A stretch of 6,319 nucleotides of DNA, from positions 1-6,319 of the forward strand of contig CAMLMI010000288.1 of the NCBI GenBank assembly GCA_946480965.1, written 5' to 3'. The notes under the pieces are model-generated. The model was not told where the DNA came from. It did no database searches and saw nothing but the letters and a program-made list of their open reading frames with translations. Positions 1-6,253 of this stretch are shown here, one piece after another. The stretch is from an uncultured Verrucomicrobiales bacterium. GTDB taxonomy: Bacteria; Verrucomicrobiota; Verrucomicrobiae; Limisphaerales; CANJSG01. Each line of letters starts with the position of its first letter. Position 1 is the stretch's first letter. The position numbers were made by a program, and so were the translations under genes.

Positions 1-1566
1 CTGCTCCAGCAGGCGACCTTCGGTCCGACTTCCTCGGAACTGGACCGCGTGCAAACGCAGGGCCTCTTGGCTTGGATCAACGACCAGATCACGAACCAGC
101 CCGCCACGCTCCACCGCCGCTACATCGAGCAGATCTACGCCGACTTCAACGGGCCGCGGACGGACCTGACCTACTCGTTCAACGACGACAACGACTTCAT
201 CAACGGCAACAACGCCACCACGCCCTTCGCCCGCGCGGCCATCGGCGGCCCCGACCAGTTGCGTCAGCGCGTGGCCTTCGCGCTCAGCCAGATCCTCGTC
301 ACCTCCCGTCGCGACGCGAACCTGGAGAACCGTCCGCTCGGCATGGCGGACTACTACGACATCTTCGTCCGGCACGCCTTCGGCAACTACGCCGACATCC
401 TGCGCGAGGCGACCTTCCATCCCGTGATGGGCCGCTACCTCAGCAGCGTGGGCAACCAGAAGGCGCGGCCGGAAGTGAGCCAGTTCCCCGACGAGAACTA
501 CGCCCGCGAAGTCCAGCAGCTCTTCACCATCGGCCTCTGGGAACTCACCCCCGGCGGCACGCGCCGGATCGACGACCAAGGCCAGCCGATCCCGACCTAC
601 GGCAACCAGGAGATCACCGAGTTCGCCCGCGTCTTCACCGGCTTCTGGTTCGGCGGCCAGGACTGGGGCGACGGCGGCTGGAACGATGCGGACTACACCG
701 TGCCCATGCAGCTATGGGCGGAGAAACACGACTTCGGCGAGAAGCGCCTGCTGCGCGGCTTCGTCATCCCCGCCCGGACCCCATCGGTCGCCAACGCCGT
801 GCGCGACGTGGACGACGCGCTCCGCAGCCTCTTCGAGCATCCGAACACCGGACCGTTCATCGGCCAGCAGTTGATCCAGTTCCTCGTGACCAGCAATCCC
901 ACGAGCAACTACGTCGCCCGTGTCGCCGCCGTCTTCGACAATGACGGTTCAGGGAAACGCGGCAACCTCGCGGCCGTGGTGAAGGCGATCCTGCTCGATC
1001 CCGAAGCCCGCGATCCGCAGGGCTTCCTCGGGCTGGCGCAGTTCGGCCGGTTGAAGGAACCCGTGCAGCGCACGATGGCGATCAACCGCGTGGGCCGGCT
1101 CGACCGCTACACGAACCTCGTCTGGTGGACGTGGGGCGAGTTCAACGACGCCGCGTTCCAGGAACCGACCTACGCGCCGACGGTCTTCAATTTCTTCCGC
1201 CCGACCTACCAGCCGCCCGGGCCATTGACCTCGCTGGGCCTGGTCGGACCGGCGTTCCAGATCGTGGACAGCTATTCCAGCATCTCGTTCCCGAACCTGC
1301 TCTGGGACGTGGTGGAGGACGGTCTCCGACGCTACGAGGACTACCACTTCCCGCCCGACTACTCGGCGTTGATGGCGCTCGCGGGCGACACCGCCGCGCT
1401 GGTGGACGAGGTGAATCTCCTCTTCTGCGGCGGTTCGATGTCCGCCGGCACGCGCGACGCGATCCTGACCGCGGTCGGCCAGCTCCCCGCCTACGACACG
1501 ACGATGCGCGTCCGCCTCGCCGTGTATCTCGCCGCCACCTGCCCCGAGGGCGCCGTGCAACGTTGA
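1..1566 (+). CDS. DUF1800 family protein, 5' end cut by window edge
   Basis: The frame is open from base 1, and the first codons read LLQQATFGPTSSELDR, which is the usual opening of the DUF1800 domain. The GTG at 49 is therefore an internal codon and the true start lies left of the window. Counting base 1 as codon 1, 521 residues are visible. Family landmarks in order are DQLRQRVAFALSQIL (85-99), ENYAREVQQLF with GLWELTPGG (165-186), EFARVFTGF (207-215), HPNTGPFIGQQLIQFLVTS (280-298), NLAAVVKAILLDPEARD (322-338), RLKEPVQR (350-357) and PTVFNFFRP (393-401). The C terminus PEGAVQR is also typical. The function of DUF1800 is unknown. It is usually an exported protein encoded directly before a DUF1501 protein, as here (22-base gap, probably one transcript). 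Relatives often carry a signal peptide and extra N-terminal domains, which cannot be judged here. The family call is firm and the role is open. Confidence 0.93.
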   Translation: MLQQATFGPTSSELDRVQTQGLLAWINDQITNQPATLHRRYIEQIYADFNGPRTDLTYSFNDDNDFINGNNATTPFARAAIGGPDQLRQRVAFALSQILVTSRRDANLENRPLGMADYYDIFVRHAFGNYADILREATFHPVMGRYLSSVGNQKARPEVSQFPDENYAREVQQLFTIGLWELTPGGTRRIDDQGQPIPTYGNQEITEFARVFTGFWFGGQDWGDGGWNDADYTVPMQLWAEKHDFGEKRLLRGFVIPARTPSVANAVRDVDDALRSLFEHPNTGPFIGQQLIQFLVTSNPTSNYVARVAAVFDNDGSGKRGNLAAVVKAILLDPEARDPQGFLGLAQFGRLKEPVQRTMAINRVGRLDRYTNLVWWTWGEFNDAAFQEPTYAPTVFNFFRPTYQPPGPLTSLGLVGPAFQIVDSYSSISFPNLLWDVVEDGLRRYEDYHFPPDYSALMALAGDTAALVDEVNLLFCGGSMSAGTRDAILTAVGQLPAYDTTMRVRLAVYLAATCPEGAVQR

Positions 1567-1588
1567 ACCCCTTCTCTTCCCCCAAGCC

Positions 1589-3043
1589 ATGAAACCCGTT
1601 TCCCGTCGCGGCTTCCTCAAACAGCTCAACTGCGCCGCCCTCGGCTCGTCCGCCGTGCTGAACACGCTGTTGAACCTGAACCTGGCCAACCGCCTCTCCG
1701 CGCAGTCGATGCCCGGCACCGACAGCAAGGCGCTGGTCTGCCTCTACCTCGGCGGCGGCTGCGATTCCTTCAACGTGCTCGTGCCGTGGGAAAGCTCCCG
1801 CTACGACAACTACGCCCTGGCGCGCGGCGCGACCGGCTCCGAGGGTGGCCTCGCGCTGGATCGCAATTCCCTGCTGCGGCTCGCCGCTCCGGCGGACAAC
1901 TTCGCCCTGCATCCTTCCTGCGTGAACCTCCACCAGATGGCCACCGGCACGGGGAACTTCGCCGGCAAGAAGCGCCTCGGTCTCGTGGCCAACATCGGCA
2001 CGCTCATCCAGCCCGTGACCAAGGCCCAATACGTCGCGTGGGATCGCGGCAACGACCGCGCCATCCCCATGCCCAAGGCGCTCTTCTCCCACAGCGACCA
2101 GACGGAGCAGTGGCAGACGGCCATTCCGCAGGGCAAGACGCAGCTCACCGGCTGGGCCGGCCGCGCCTCGGACATCCTGCACAGCGCCTACAATTCCGGC
2201 GCGACCTCGATGGGAATTTCCTTCAGCGGAAACAACATCTTCCAAGTCGGCGACACCACGCAGCAGTTCGTCGTCACTTCCTCCGGCGCGCTGGCCTTCT
2301 CCGGCACCACCGGAGGTGCCACCGGCAATCCGCTACGGCTGAAGAACGAGGCCCTGCGCGGCACGCTCGACCAGCACTACACGAACCTGCTCACGGAAAG
2401 CTTCTCGCGGATCACGAAGCACGCCGACGACGCGCAGCTCCTCTTCCAGTCGCAGTTCAACGCCGCGACGCTCGAATCCTCGGTGGACTCGCTTTTCCCC
2501 AGCTCCTCGCTCGGCCGCACGCTCAAGTCCGTGCTCAAGACCATCCTCATCCGCAACGCGCTCGGGCTGCGGCGCCAGACCTTCTTCGTGGAATACGGCG
2601 GTTGGGACCACCACGGCGAACTGCTCGAAAGCCAGGAGACGATGCTCGCCACCCTCGACGCGGCCATCGGCGGCTTCCAACGCGCGCTCGAAACGCTCGG
2701 CCTGACCAACGACGTCCTCACCTTCACCGCCTCCGACTTCGGCCGCACGCTCCGCTCCAACGGCAGCGGCACCGACCACGCCTGGGGCGGCCACGCGATG
2801 GCGTTCGGCGGCCCGGTCAACGGCGGCCAGATCGTCGGCAGCTACCCCGACCTCACGCTCGACGGTCCCGACGACATCGGTCGCGGCGGCCGCATCCTGC
2901 CCACGACCTCGGTGGACGTCTTCTTCGCCGAGATGCTGCGCTGGTTCGGCGTCCCGGCGGGCCAGATGGAATATGTGCTGCCGAACATCCGGAACTTCTG
3001 GAACCCGACCTCGCCGACCGGACCGCTCGGATTGATTGCTTGA
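1589..3043 (+). CDS. DUF1501 family protein with Tat signal
   Basis: A complete 484-residue protein. The N terminus carries a twin-arginine motif, SRRGFLKQL (residues 5-13), followed by a modest hydrophobic stretch (about 15-33) and a likely cleavage near LSAQS, so it should be exported folded by Tat. DUF1501 landmarks follow: ALVCLYLGGGCDSFNVLVP (48-66), HPSCVNLHQM (108-117), FSHSDQTEQWQTA (166-178), GGWDHHGELL (337-346), ASDFGRTLRSNGSGTDHAWG (381-400) and GRGGRILPTTSVDVFFAEML (431-450) with RWFGV. DUF1501 is placed in the alkaline phosphatase/sulfatase-like fold. D340, H341, H342, D383, D396, H397 and H402 look like candidate metal or active-site residues, but this is inference and the activity is unknown. 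The ATG at 1589 is chosen because it places the Tat motif at the extreme N terminus. No Shine-Dalgarno sequence precedes it. It lies 22 bases after the DUF1800 gene and is likely cotranscribed with it. Confidence 0.95.
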   Translation: MKPVSRRGFLKQLNCAALGSSAVLNTLLNLNLANRLSAQSMPGTDSKALVCLYLGGGCDSFNVLVPWESSRYDNYALARGATGSEGGLALDRNSLLRLAAPADNFALHPSCVNLHQMATGTGNFAGKKRLGLVANIGTLIQPVTKAQYVAWDRGNDRAIPMPKALFSHSDQTEQWQTAIPQGKTQLTGWAGRASDILHSAYNSGATSMGISFSGNNIFQVGDTTQQFVVTSSGALAFSGTTGGATGNPLRLKNEALRGTLDQHYTNLLTESFSRITKHADDAQLLFQSQFNAATLESSVDSLFPSSSLGRTLKSVLKTILIRNALGLRRQTFFVEYGGWDHHGELLESQETMLATLDAAIGGFQRALETLGLTNDVLTFTASDFGRTLRSNGSGTDHAWGGHAMAFGGPVNGGQIVGSYPDLTLDGPDDIGRGGRILPTTSVDVFFAEMLRWFGVPAGQMEYVLPNIRNFWNPTSPTGPLGLIA

Positions 3044-3113
3044 GGAAATGACGAAGGGGCAAAGGGAAAAGGCCGAATGAAGCGCGAAGCCTTAGGGGAA
3101 GAACGAAGCGTCC

Positions 3114-3249
3114 GGAGCGCAGACGGTCACGTCCGCGAGGCCACGCCCACTGGCAATGGAGCCAGATCCAGGACGGCCATCCATCCGCCCCGAACGGCGA
3201 GCCCCCTCCGGGTTCAGACTGAACTCGCGGACGTGACCGTCCGTGCTCC
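3114..3249. repeat. Long inverted repeat, 26-base arms
   Basis: The left arm (3114-3139) and right arm (3224-3249) are inverted copies. The inner 18 bases (gacggtcacgtccgcgag at 3122-3139) match perfectly, and the full 26 match at 24 positions, the exceptions being one A/C mismatch and one G-T wobble. The arms enclose 84 bases. Each arm can also fold on itself: the right arm as cggacg-tgac-cgtccg (3228-3243), and the left arm as a 7-base stem with one mismatch (3119-3136, loop gtca). Two self-complementary arms facing each other is typical of paired REP-like elements, but could also reflect a small non-autonomous mobile element. Only the structure is observed; no function is shown. Confidence 0.8.
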
Positions 3250-3254
3250 TTTTT
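3227..3254 (+). terminator. Possible terminator after the DUF1501 gene
   Basis: A GC-rich hairpin (3227-3233 pairing with 3238-3244, loop tgac) is followed after five bases by a run of five T (3250-3254). The longer 26-base arm of the surrounding inverted repeat ends exactly where the T run begins, so either fold puts a strong stem before the T run. It lies about 180 bases after the DUF1501 stop, and no gene intervenes. The T run is short and the spacing from the small hairpin is loose, so this is only a candidate. Confidence 0.3.
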
Positions 3255-3332
3255 GTGGCGTGCTTCCTACCAAGGAAAAGCTTCAAACATGCCCGCGTTC
3301 GCTCCCGGCTGCGGAGCAGCGGCAGATCGTAG

Positions 3333-3352
3333 CCCACAGCGTGAGCTGTGGG
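3333..3352. repeat. REP-like hairpin
   Basis: A perfect 8-base stem (cccacagc, 3333-3340, with gctgtggg, 3345-3352) has a four-base loop gtga. The wording 'tagcccacagc...gctgtggg' resembles dispersed palindromes I associate with planctomycete and verrucomicrobial intergenic DNA. That resemblance is from memory and unchecked. No T run follows, so it is not an obvious intrinsic terminator. A smaller hairpin (3374-3386) lies 21 bases further on. Confidence 0.6.
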
Positions 3353-3453
3353 TGGACGGTCCGATCCGAAGAAGCTCCGCAGGAGCGACAGAAACGCCTT
3401 CCTCGGACTTCGTCCTTCCTTCGGCCCTTGGCTTTCGCGACTCGTCATTCCGC

Positions 3454-4098
3454 ATGAACCCGCCATCCACTCGCTCCAGCACCCTTGTCCTCAGCCTCGC
3501 GCTGCTGGGCGTGGCGTTGCTCATGTGGCTGTGGATTCGGCCAAGATCCGATGCGGATGTCGCAAGGGAAACCGAGACGACATCGGCTGTCCCCGCATCA
3601 TCGACTCCAATAGCAACCGCCTCGGTGACGCCCTCCCCGGCTGGTGATCGGACCGAAGGCACCGCTCCGCCATTGCCCGGAGAATCCATCCTGCGCGGCT
3701 ACGCCAGCCCGGGCTCCGCTCCGGAGAACGACCTCACGCTGATGTCCCGGCTCATGGACAATTTCACCCTCCTCGTGAAGGACGCGGCGGATCGCCCGCT
3801 CAGCGCCAACGAGGATTGGGCCGCCGCCTTTCGCGGCGTGAACCCGGCCCACGAACGGTTCCTTCCGGATCAGCACGTCGCGCTGAATCCGCAGGGCCAG
3901 CTCGTGGATCGCTGGAACACGCCGCTTTTCTTCCACCCCCTCGGCAATCGCCGCCACGAGATCCGCTCCGCCGGCCCCGACCGCAAGCTCTGGACCGCCG
4001 ACGACCTCCACCGCAACGCCGACGGCACCTTCCGCAAAGGCACCAATCTGGTGGGCGGCGAGCTGCTCGACATCGCCGGCGACCGCGAGCGGCGGTGA
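3454..4098 (+). CDS. Membrane-anchored protein with T2SG-pilin-like tail
   Basis: A 214-residue protein of no firmly known function. The open frame extends upstream to 3253, but the ATG at 3454 is preferred: it puts a signal-anchor helix (about 10-28, LVLSLALLGVALLMWLWI) at the N terminus, and the upstream codons are repeat sequence. The helix is followed by RPR and then a Ser/Thr/Pro/Ala-rich linker (about 38-75), so the rest is probably periplasmic or cell-envelope exposed. The folded part (about 78-185) has SANEDWAAAFRGVNP (117-131), then LVDRWNTPLFFHPLG (150-164) and IRSAGPDRKLWTADD (170-184). The last two blocks resemble the 'D-W-G-x-P...S-x-G-x-D...T-x-D-D' end of type II secretion G pilins, a family tail in which Asp residues can bind calcium. 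The pilin N-terminal helix with its prepilin cleavage motif is absent, so a true pilin is unlikely. No Shine-Dalgarno sequence is seen. The gene stands alone between the repeat island and the convergent importer genes. Confidence 0.75.
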   Translation: MNPPSTRSSTLVLSLALLGVALLMWLWIRPRSDADVARETETTSAVPASSTPIATASVTPSPAGDRTEGTAPPLPGESILRGYASPGSAPENDLTLMSRLMDNFTLLVKDAADRPLSANEDWAAAFRGVNPAHERFLPDQHVALNPQGQLVDRWNTPLFFHPLGNRRHEIRSAGPDRKLWTADDLHRNADGTFRKGTNLVGGELLDIAGDRERR

Positions 4099-4112
4099 GC
4101 CTTTACTTCGAG

Positions 4113-4173
4113 GTTCGGAATACAGCATTCAAAGTTTGGCGTTGCCGCTAAACTTGGAACTCCAACCCCGAAC
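4113..4173. terminator. Imperfect palindrome between convergent genes, possible two-way terminator
   Basis: The inner stem pairs 4128-4141 (ttcaaagtttggcg) with 4146-4159 (cgctaaacttggaa): 12 Watson-Crick pairs, one G-T wobble and one mismatch around a four-base loop ttgc. An outer six-base stem pairs gttcgg (4113-4118) with ccgaac (4168-4173), leaving an unpaired stretch of 8-9 bases on each side. The structure begins 14 bases after the + strand stop codon and ends 3 bases before the - strand stop codon, so it nearly fills the 78-base gap. The position fits a shared terminator. There is no T tract on either strand, so it is not a canonical intrinsic terminator. It may instead be a repeat element or a 3'-end stabilising structure. 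Confidence 0.4.
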
Positions 4174-4176
4174 AAC

Positions 4177-5139
4177 CTACCCCCTCCCCCGCCCCTGCCG
4201 CCACTTGTCCAAGCCCACGGCCAGCACGATGACCGCGCCGATGATGATCTCCTGGGTGAAGGTCTGCCAGCCGAGCTGGTTCGTGCCGTTGCGCAACAGC
4301 GCCATGATGAGCGCGCCGATCATCGAGCCCAGCACGCTGCCCGCGCCGCCGTTCAGGCTGGCTCCGCCGATGACCACGGCGGCGATGATGTCGAGCTCCA
4401 GCCCGATGGCCACGGTGGGATCGCCCTGGGTGAGGCGCGACATCTGGAGGAGCCCCGCGAGGCCGAAGAGCAGCCCGGCGATGCCGTAGGTGCCCAGCTT
4501 CACCCAGCCCACCCGCACGCCGCTGTAGCGGGCGGCCAGCTCGTTCGCTCCGACCGCGAAGACATGTCGGCCGAAGATGGTCCGCCGGAGAATCAGCGCC
4601 ATGACCACGGCCAGCCCGACCACGATCCACACGCCCCAGGGCAGCGGCCAGAATTCCGCCGGCTTCGCCCGTGCCATCAAGCCCGCCACGGGCGAATCCA
4701 CCGGCGCATTGACCGTCTGGTTGTCGCCCAGCCATTTCGCCGCGCCGCGCACGATGCCCATCATCCCGAGCGTGACGATGAACGGCATCATGCGGAACCC
4801 GGCCACGATCCCGCCGTTGACCAAACCGATGGCCCCGCCAGCCGCGACCAGCGCCAGCATCGTGGCGATGGGCGACCAACCCGCCACCAGCAGCTTGGCC
4901 CCGAGCACGCCGGTGAACGCCACGACCGAACCCACGCTCAGATCGATGCCGCCGCCCACGATGATCAGCGTCATGCCCAGCGCGCCAACGGCAACGATGA
5001 CCGTCTGGGTGAGGATGTTTTTGAAGTTGCCCCCGGTGAAGATGAACTCGCGTTCCTCGGTCAGCGCAAACAGCCCGCAAACCAGCAGCAGGCCGAGGAA
5101 CGGGCCACCGGCCTGGAGGTAACGGGAGAAGCGGGACAT
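4177..5139 (-). CDS. Sugar-type ABC importer permease (RbsC-like, CUT2)
   Basis: A 320-residue inner-membrane permease of the BPD_transp_2 (RbsC/AraH/XylH) family, close to the family's usual length. It forms the membrane channel for a solute delivered by a periplasmic binding protein. About nine to ten hydrophobic segments can be seen by eye (near 12-26, 45-62, 66-84, 90-113, 117-133, 168-185, 212-230, 245-260, 265-283 and 294-311). Family signatures are MTLIIVGGGIDLSVGSVVAF (56-75), MMPFIVTLGMMGIVRG (117-132), the cytoplasmic GRHVFAVGANELAARYSGV (190-208) expected to contact the ATPase, and the AAVVIGGASLNGGAGSVLGS (253-272) block. It lies downstream of the binding-protein gene on the same strand, with 121 bases between them. 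The ATPase gene is not in the window. The ATG at 5139 gives the expected short cytoplasmic N terminus, and no Shine-Dalgarno sequence precedes it. The substrate cannot be told from this sequence. Confidence 0.95.
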   Translation of the reverse strand: MSRFSRYLQAGGPFLGLLLVCGLFALTEEREFIFTGGNFKNILTQTVIVAVGALGMTLIIVGGGIDLSVGSVVAFTGVLGAKLLVAGWSPIATMLALVAAGGAIGLVNGGIVAGFRMMPFIVTLGMMGIVRGAAKWLGDNQTVNAPVDSPVAGLMARAKPAEFWPLPWGVWIVVGLAVVMALILRRTIFGRHVFAVGANELAARYSGVRVGWVKLGTYGIAGLLFGLAGLLQMSRLTQGDPTVAIGLELDIIAAVVIGGASLNGGAGSVLGSMIGALIMALLRNGTNQLGWQTFTQEIIIGAVIVLAVGLDKWRQGRGRG

Positions 5140-5164
5140 GCGTGGATCGAAAGTCGGGGGGAAT

Positions 5165-5250
5165 GGTCAGTGGCCAGTATTCAGTTTTCAGTGAAGTAGC
5201 TCAGTGAAGCGGCCAGCACTGACTACTGGTTACTGGACACTGAAAACTTC
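5165..5250. repeat. Degenerate CAGT-rich repeat inside the importer operon
   Basis: Most of the 121-base gap between the binding-protein and permease genes consists of variants of a YCAGTN-type unit. On the + strand the left half reads in the cagt orientation (gtcagtggccagtattcagt) and the right half in the inverted actg orientation. A perfect 11-base inverted pair is agttttcagtg (5183-5193) with cactgaaaact (5238-5248). An 8-base direct repeat cagtgaag occurs at 5189-5196 and 5202-5209. It encodes nothing plausible. In a transcript of the - strand it could fold into a stem between the two genes and shift the relative amounts of the two proteins. That effect is inferred, not shown. Confidence 0.7.
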
Positions 5251-5260
5251 ATCCCTCCGC

Positions 5261-6253
5261 TCACTCCTTCAGATACTTCGCGATCGGCGGGGCGAGCAGC
5301 GCGGCCACGGCGGGATCGGCCATGTTCTCCTTCGTCACGAGCGACACGCCGGTGTCGATGCGCTTCTCCACCTTCCGCCCTTCCAGATGGTCCACCACCG
5401 TCATGACGCCCAGATAGCCCATCTTCAGCGGGTCCTGGACGATCAGCCCCTGCACGTCGCCGTTCTTCAGATCGAGCACCGACTGGGTGCCGGAGTCGAA
5501 GCCCACCAGCTTCACCTTGCCGCCCGCGCGGCCGATGTCGCGCAGGGCCTTGGTCATGCCGATGGTCGAGGTTTCGTTGGGGCAGAAGATGCCGTCCACC
5601 TCCTTGCCGAAACGGTTCAGCAGGTTCTGCGACGCCTGGTAGCCGGTTTCGCGCGTCGGTCCCGAATGCTGGTCGGAGGAGATGAGCTTGAGGTCGGGAA
5701 ACTTCTTCAACGCGTCGAGGAACCCGGCCTCGCGCGCTTCGGTGCTGGCGCTGCCGACCTGGAAGCGGAGCAGGATCACCTTGCCCTTTCCGCCCAGCAT
5801 CTTGCCGAGATATTCGCCCGCCATCTGCCCGCCCTTGAAGTTGTCCGTGGCCACGAAGCTCAACTGCTGGTCGGACTCCAGGTCGGAATCGATCACCACC
5901 ACGGGCACACCCGACTGGACCGCGCTCTTCACCGGGGCGACGAGCGCGCGCGAATCGAGCGGTGCGAGCACCATGCCGCTGACCTTGCGGGCGGTGAAGT
6001 TCTCCACCACCTGGATCTGCTGGTCGCGGTCGTCCTCGCGCAGCGGGCCCTTCCAGAAGAGCCGGACCTTCGTGCCCTTGGCCGCGAGCTCCTGCTCGGC
6101 CTTGACCGCGCCGGCGTGGATCGACTTCCAGAACTCGTGCGTCGTGCCCTTGGGGATGACGGCGATGGTGTAGGATTTTTCCGCCGCAAAGCCGGAAACG
6201 GCGGACAGGAGCAGGGCACAGCCCAGCGCCAGGGCGCGAATCGGGGAATTCAT
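5261..6253 (-). CDS. Periplasmic sugar-binding protein (RbsB-like, Peripla_BP_4)
   Basis: A 330-residue solute receptor for an ABC importer. Residues 1-24 form a signal peptide (Arg at 6, hydrophobic core 7-17, SGFAA before EKSYT). There is no lipobox, since the only Cys nearby (C12) is mid-core, so it is probably soluble in the periplasm. The mature part is a type 1 periplasmic binding fold: IAVIPKGTTHEFWKSIHAGA (30-49), GMVLAPLD (93-100), VPVVVIDSD (116-124), FVATDNFKGGQMAGEYL (133-149), GIFCPNETSTIG (221-232), KLVGFDSGTQ (248-257) and LIVQDPLKMGYLGV (270-283). By eye alignment with E. coli RbsB, the sugar-contacting residues appear kept as F41/W42 (aromatics), D122, R174, N226, D253 and Q273, while RbsB Arg90 is replaced by S123. 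A sugar or polyol ligand is likely, but not necessarily ribose. The gene is the first visible one of a - strand operon with the permease. The ATG at 6253 is the start that gives a complete signal peptide, and no Shine-Dalgarno sequence precedes it. Confidence 0.95.
   Translation of the reverse strand: MNSPIRALALGCALLLSAVSGFAAEKSYTIAVIPKGTTHEFWKSIHAGAVKAEQELAAKGTKVRLFWKGPLREDDRDQQIQVVENFTARKVSGMVLAPLDSRALVAPVKSAVQSGVPVVVIDSDLESDQQLSFVATDNFKGGQMAGEYLGKMLGGKGKVILLRFQVGSASTEAREAGFLDALKKFPDLKLISSDQHSGPTRETGYQASQNLLNRFGKEVDGIFCPNETSTIGMTKALRDIGRAGGKVKLVGFDSGTQSVLDLKNGDVQGLIVQDPLKMGYLGVMTVVDHLEGRKVEKRIDTGVSLVTKENMADPAVAALLAPPIAKYLKE

Larger units (their letters stand above)
3044..3453. repeat. Composite intergenic repeat island
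   Basis: This 410-base gap contains no convincing gene. The open frames that cross it have repeat-derived, low-complexity translations. It is built from several inverted repeats. Its edges mirror each other: 3044-3101 and the reverse complement of 3398-3451 both begin GGAA(A)TGACGA and share GGCCGAAnGAAG and CGAAG blocks, at roughly two-thirds identity with a few one- or two-base gaps. Inside are long inverted arms (3114-3139 with 3224-3249), a 13-base palindrome gttcagactgaac (3212-3224), and hairpins at 3308-3320 (gctgc-gga-gcagc), 3333-3352 and 3374-3386 (gctcc-gca-ggagc). The layout suggests a cluster of REP-like or MITE-like elements, possibly nested. No transposase is present. The island starts directly after the DUF1501 stop and ends directly at the next gene's ATG, so any promoter for that gene would have to lie inside it. 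Confidence 0.7.

Noticed and set aside
49..51. GTG at 49 as the start of the DUF1800 gene
   Set aside because: Codons before it already encode the conserved DUF1800 opening, so the gene continues left of the window.
949..2245. Long - strand open frames opposite the DUF1800 and DUF1501 genes (949-1728, 1187-2245)
   Set aside because: Arg/Gly/Ala-rich translations antisense to two well-recognised families; expected by chance in GC-rich coding DNA.
1786..3051. 421-codon + strand frame overlapping the DUF1501 gene
   Set aside because: Arg/His/Pro/Ala-rich translation with no recognisable motif, in another frame of a clearly real gene.
3212..3224. Palindrome gttcagactgaac as a possible SOS/LexA box
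   Set aside because: GTTC-N5-GAAC does not match the LexA boxes I know, and it sits within repeat sequence far from an obvious SOS gene.
3253..3453. N-terminal extension of the anchored protein from an ATG at 3253
   Set aside because: The 67 extra residues are translated repeat sequence and would bury the signal-anchor helix in mid-protein.
3077..3466. Open frames inside the repeat island on both strands (3077-3457 +, 3092-3466 -)
   Set aside because: Composition follows the repeats; no domain, no ribosome-binding signal, and the inverted repeats explain the sequence better.
4148..5199. Open frames overlapping the permease gene (4148-5080 -, 4564-5199 + and 4577-5122 +)
   Set aside because: Shadow frames of a strongly conserved permease; His/Arg/Gly- or Thr/Pro-rich with no family features.
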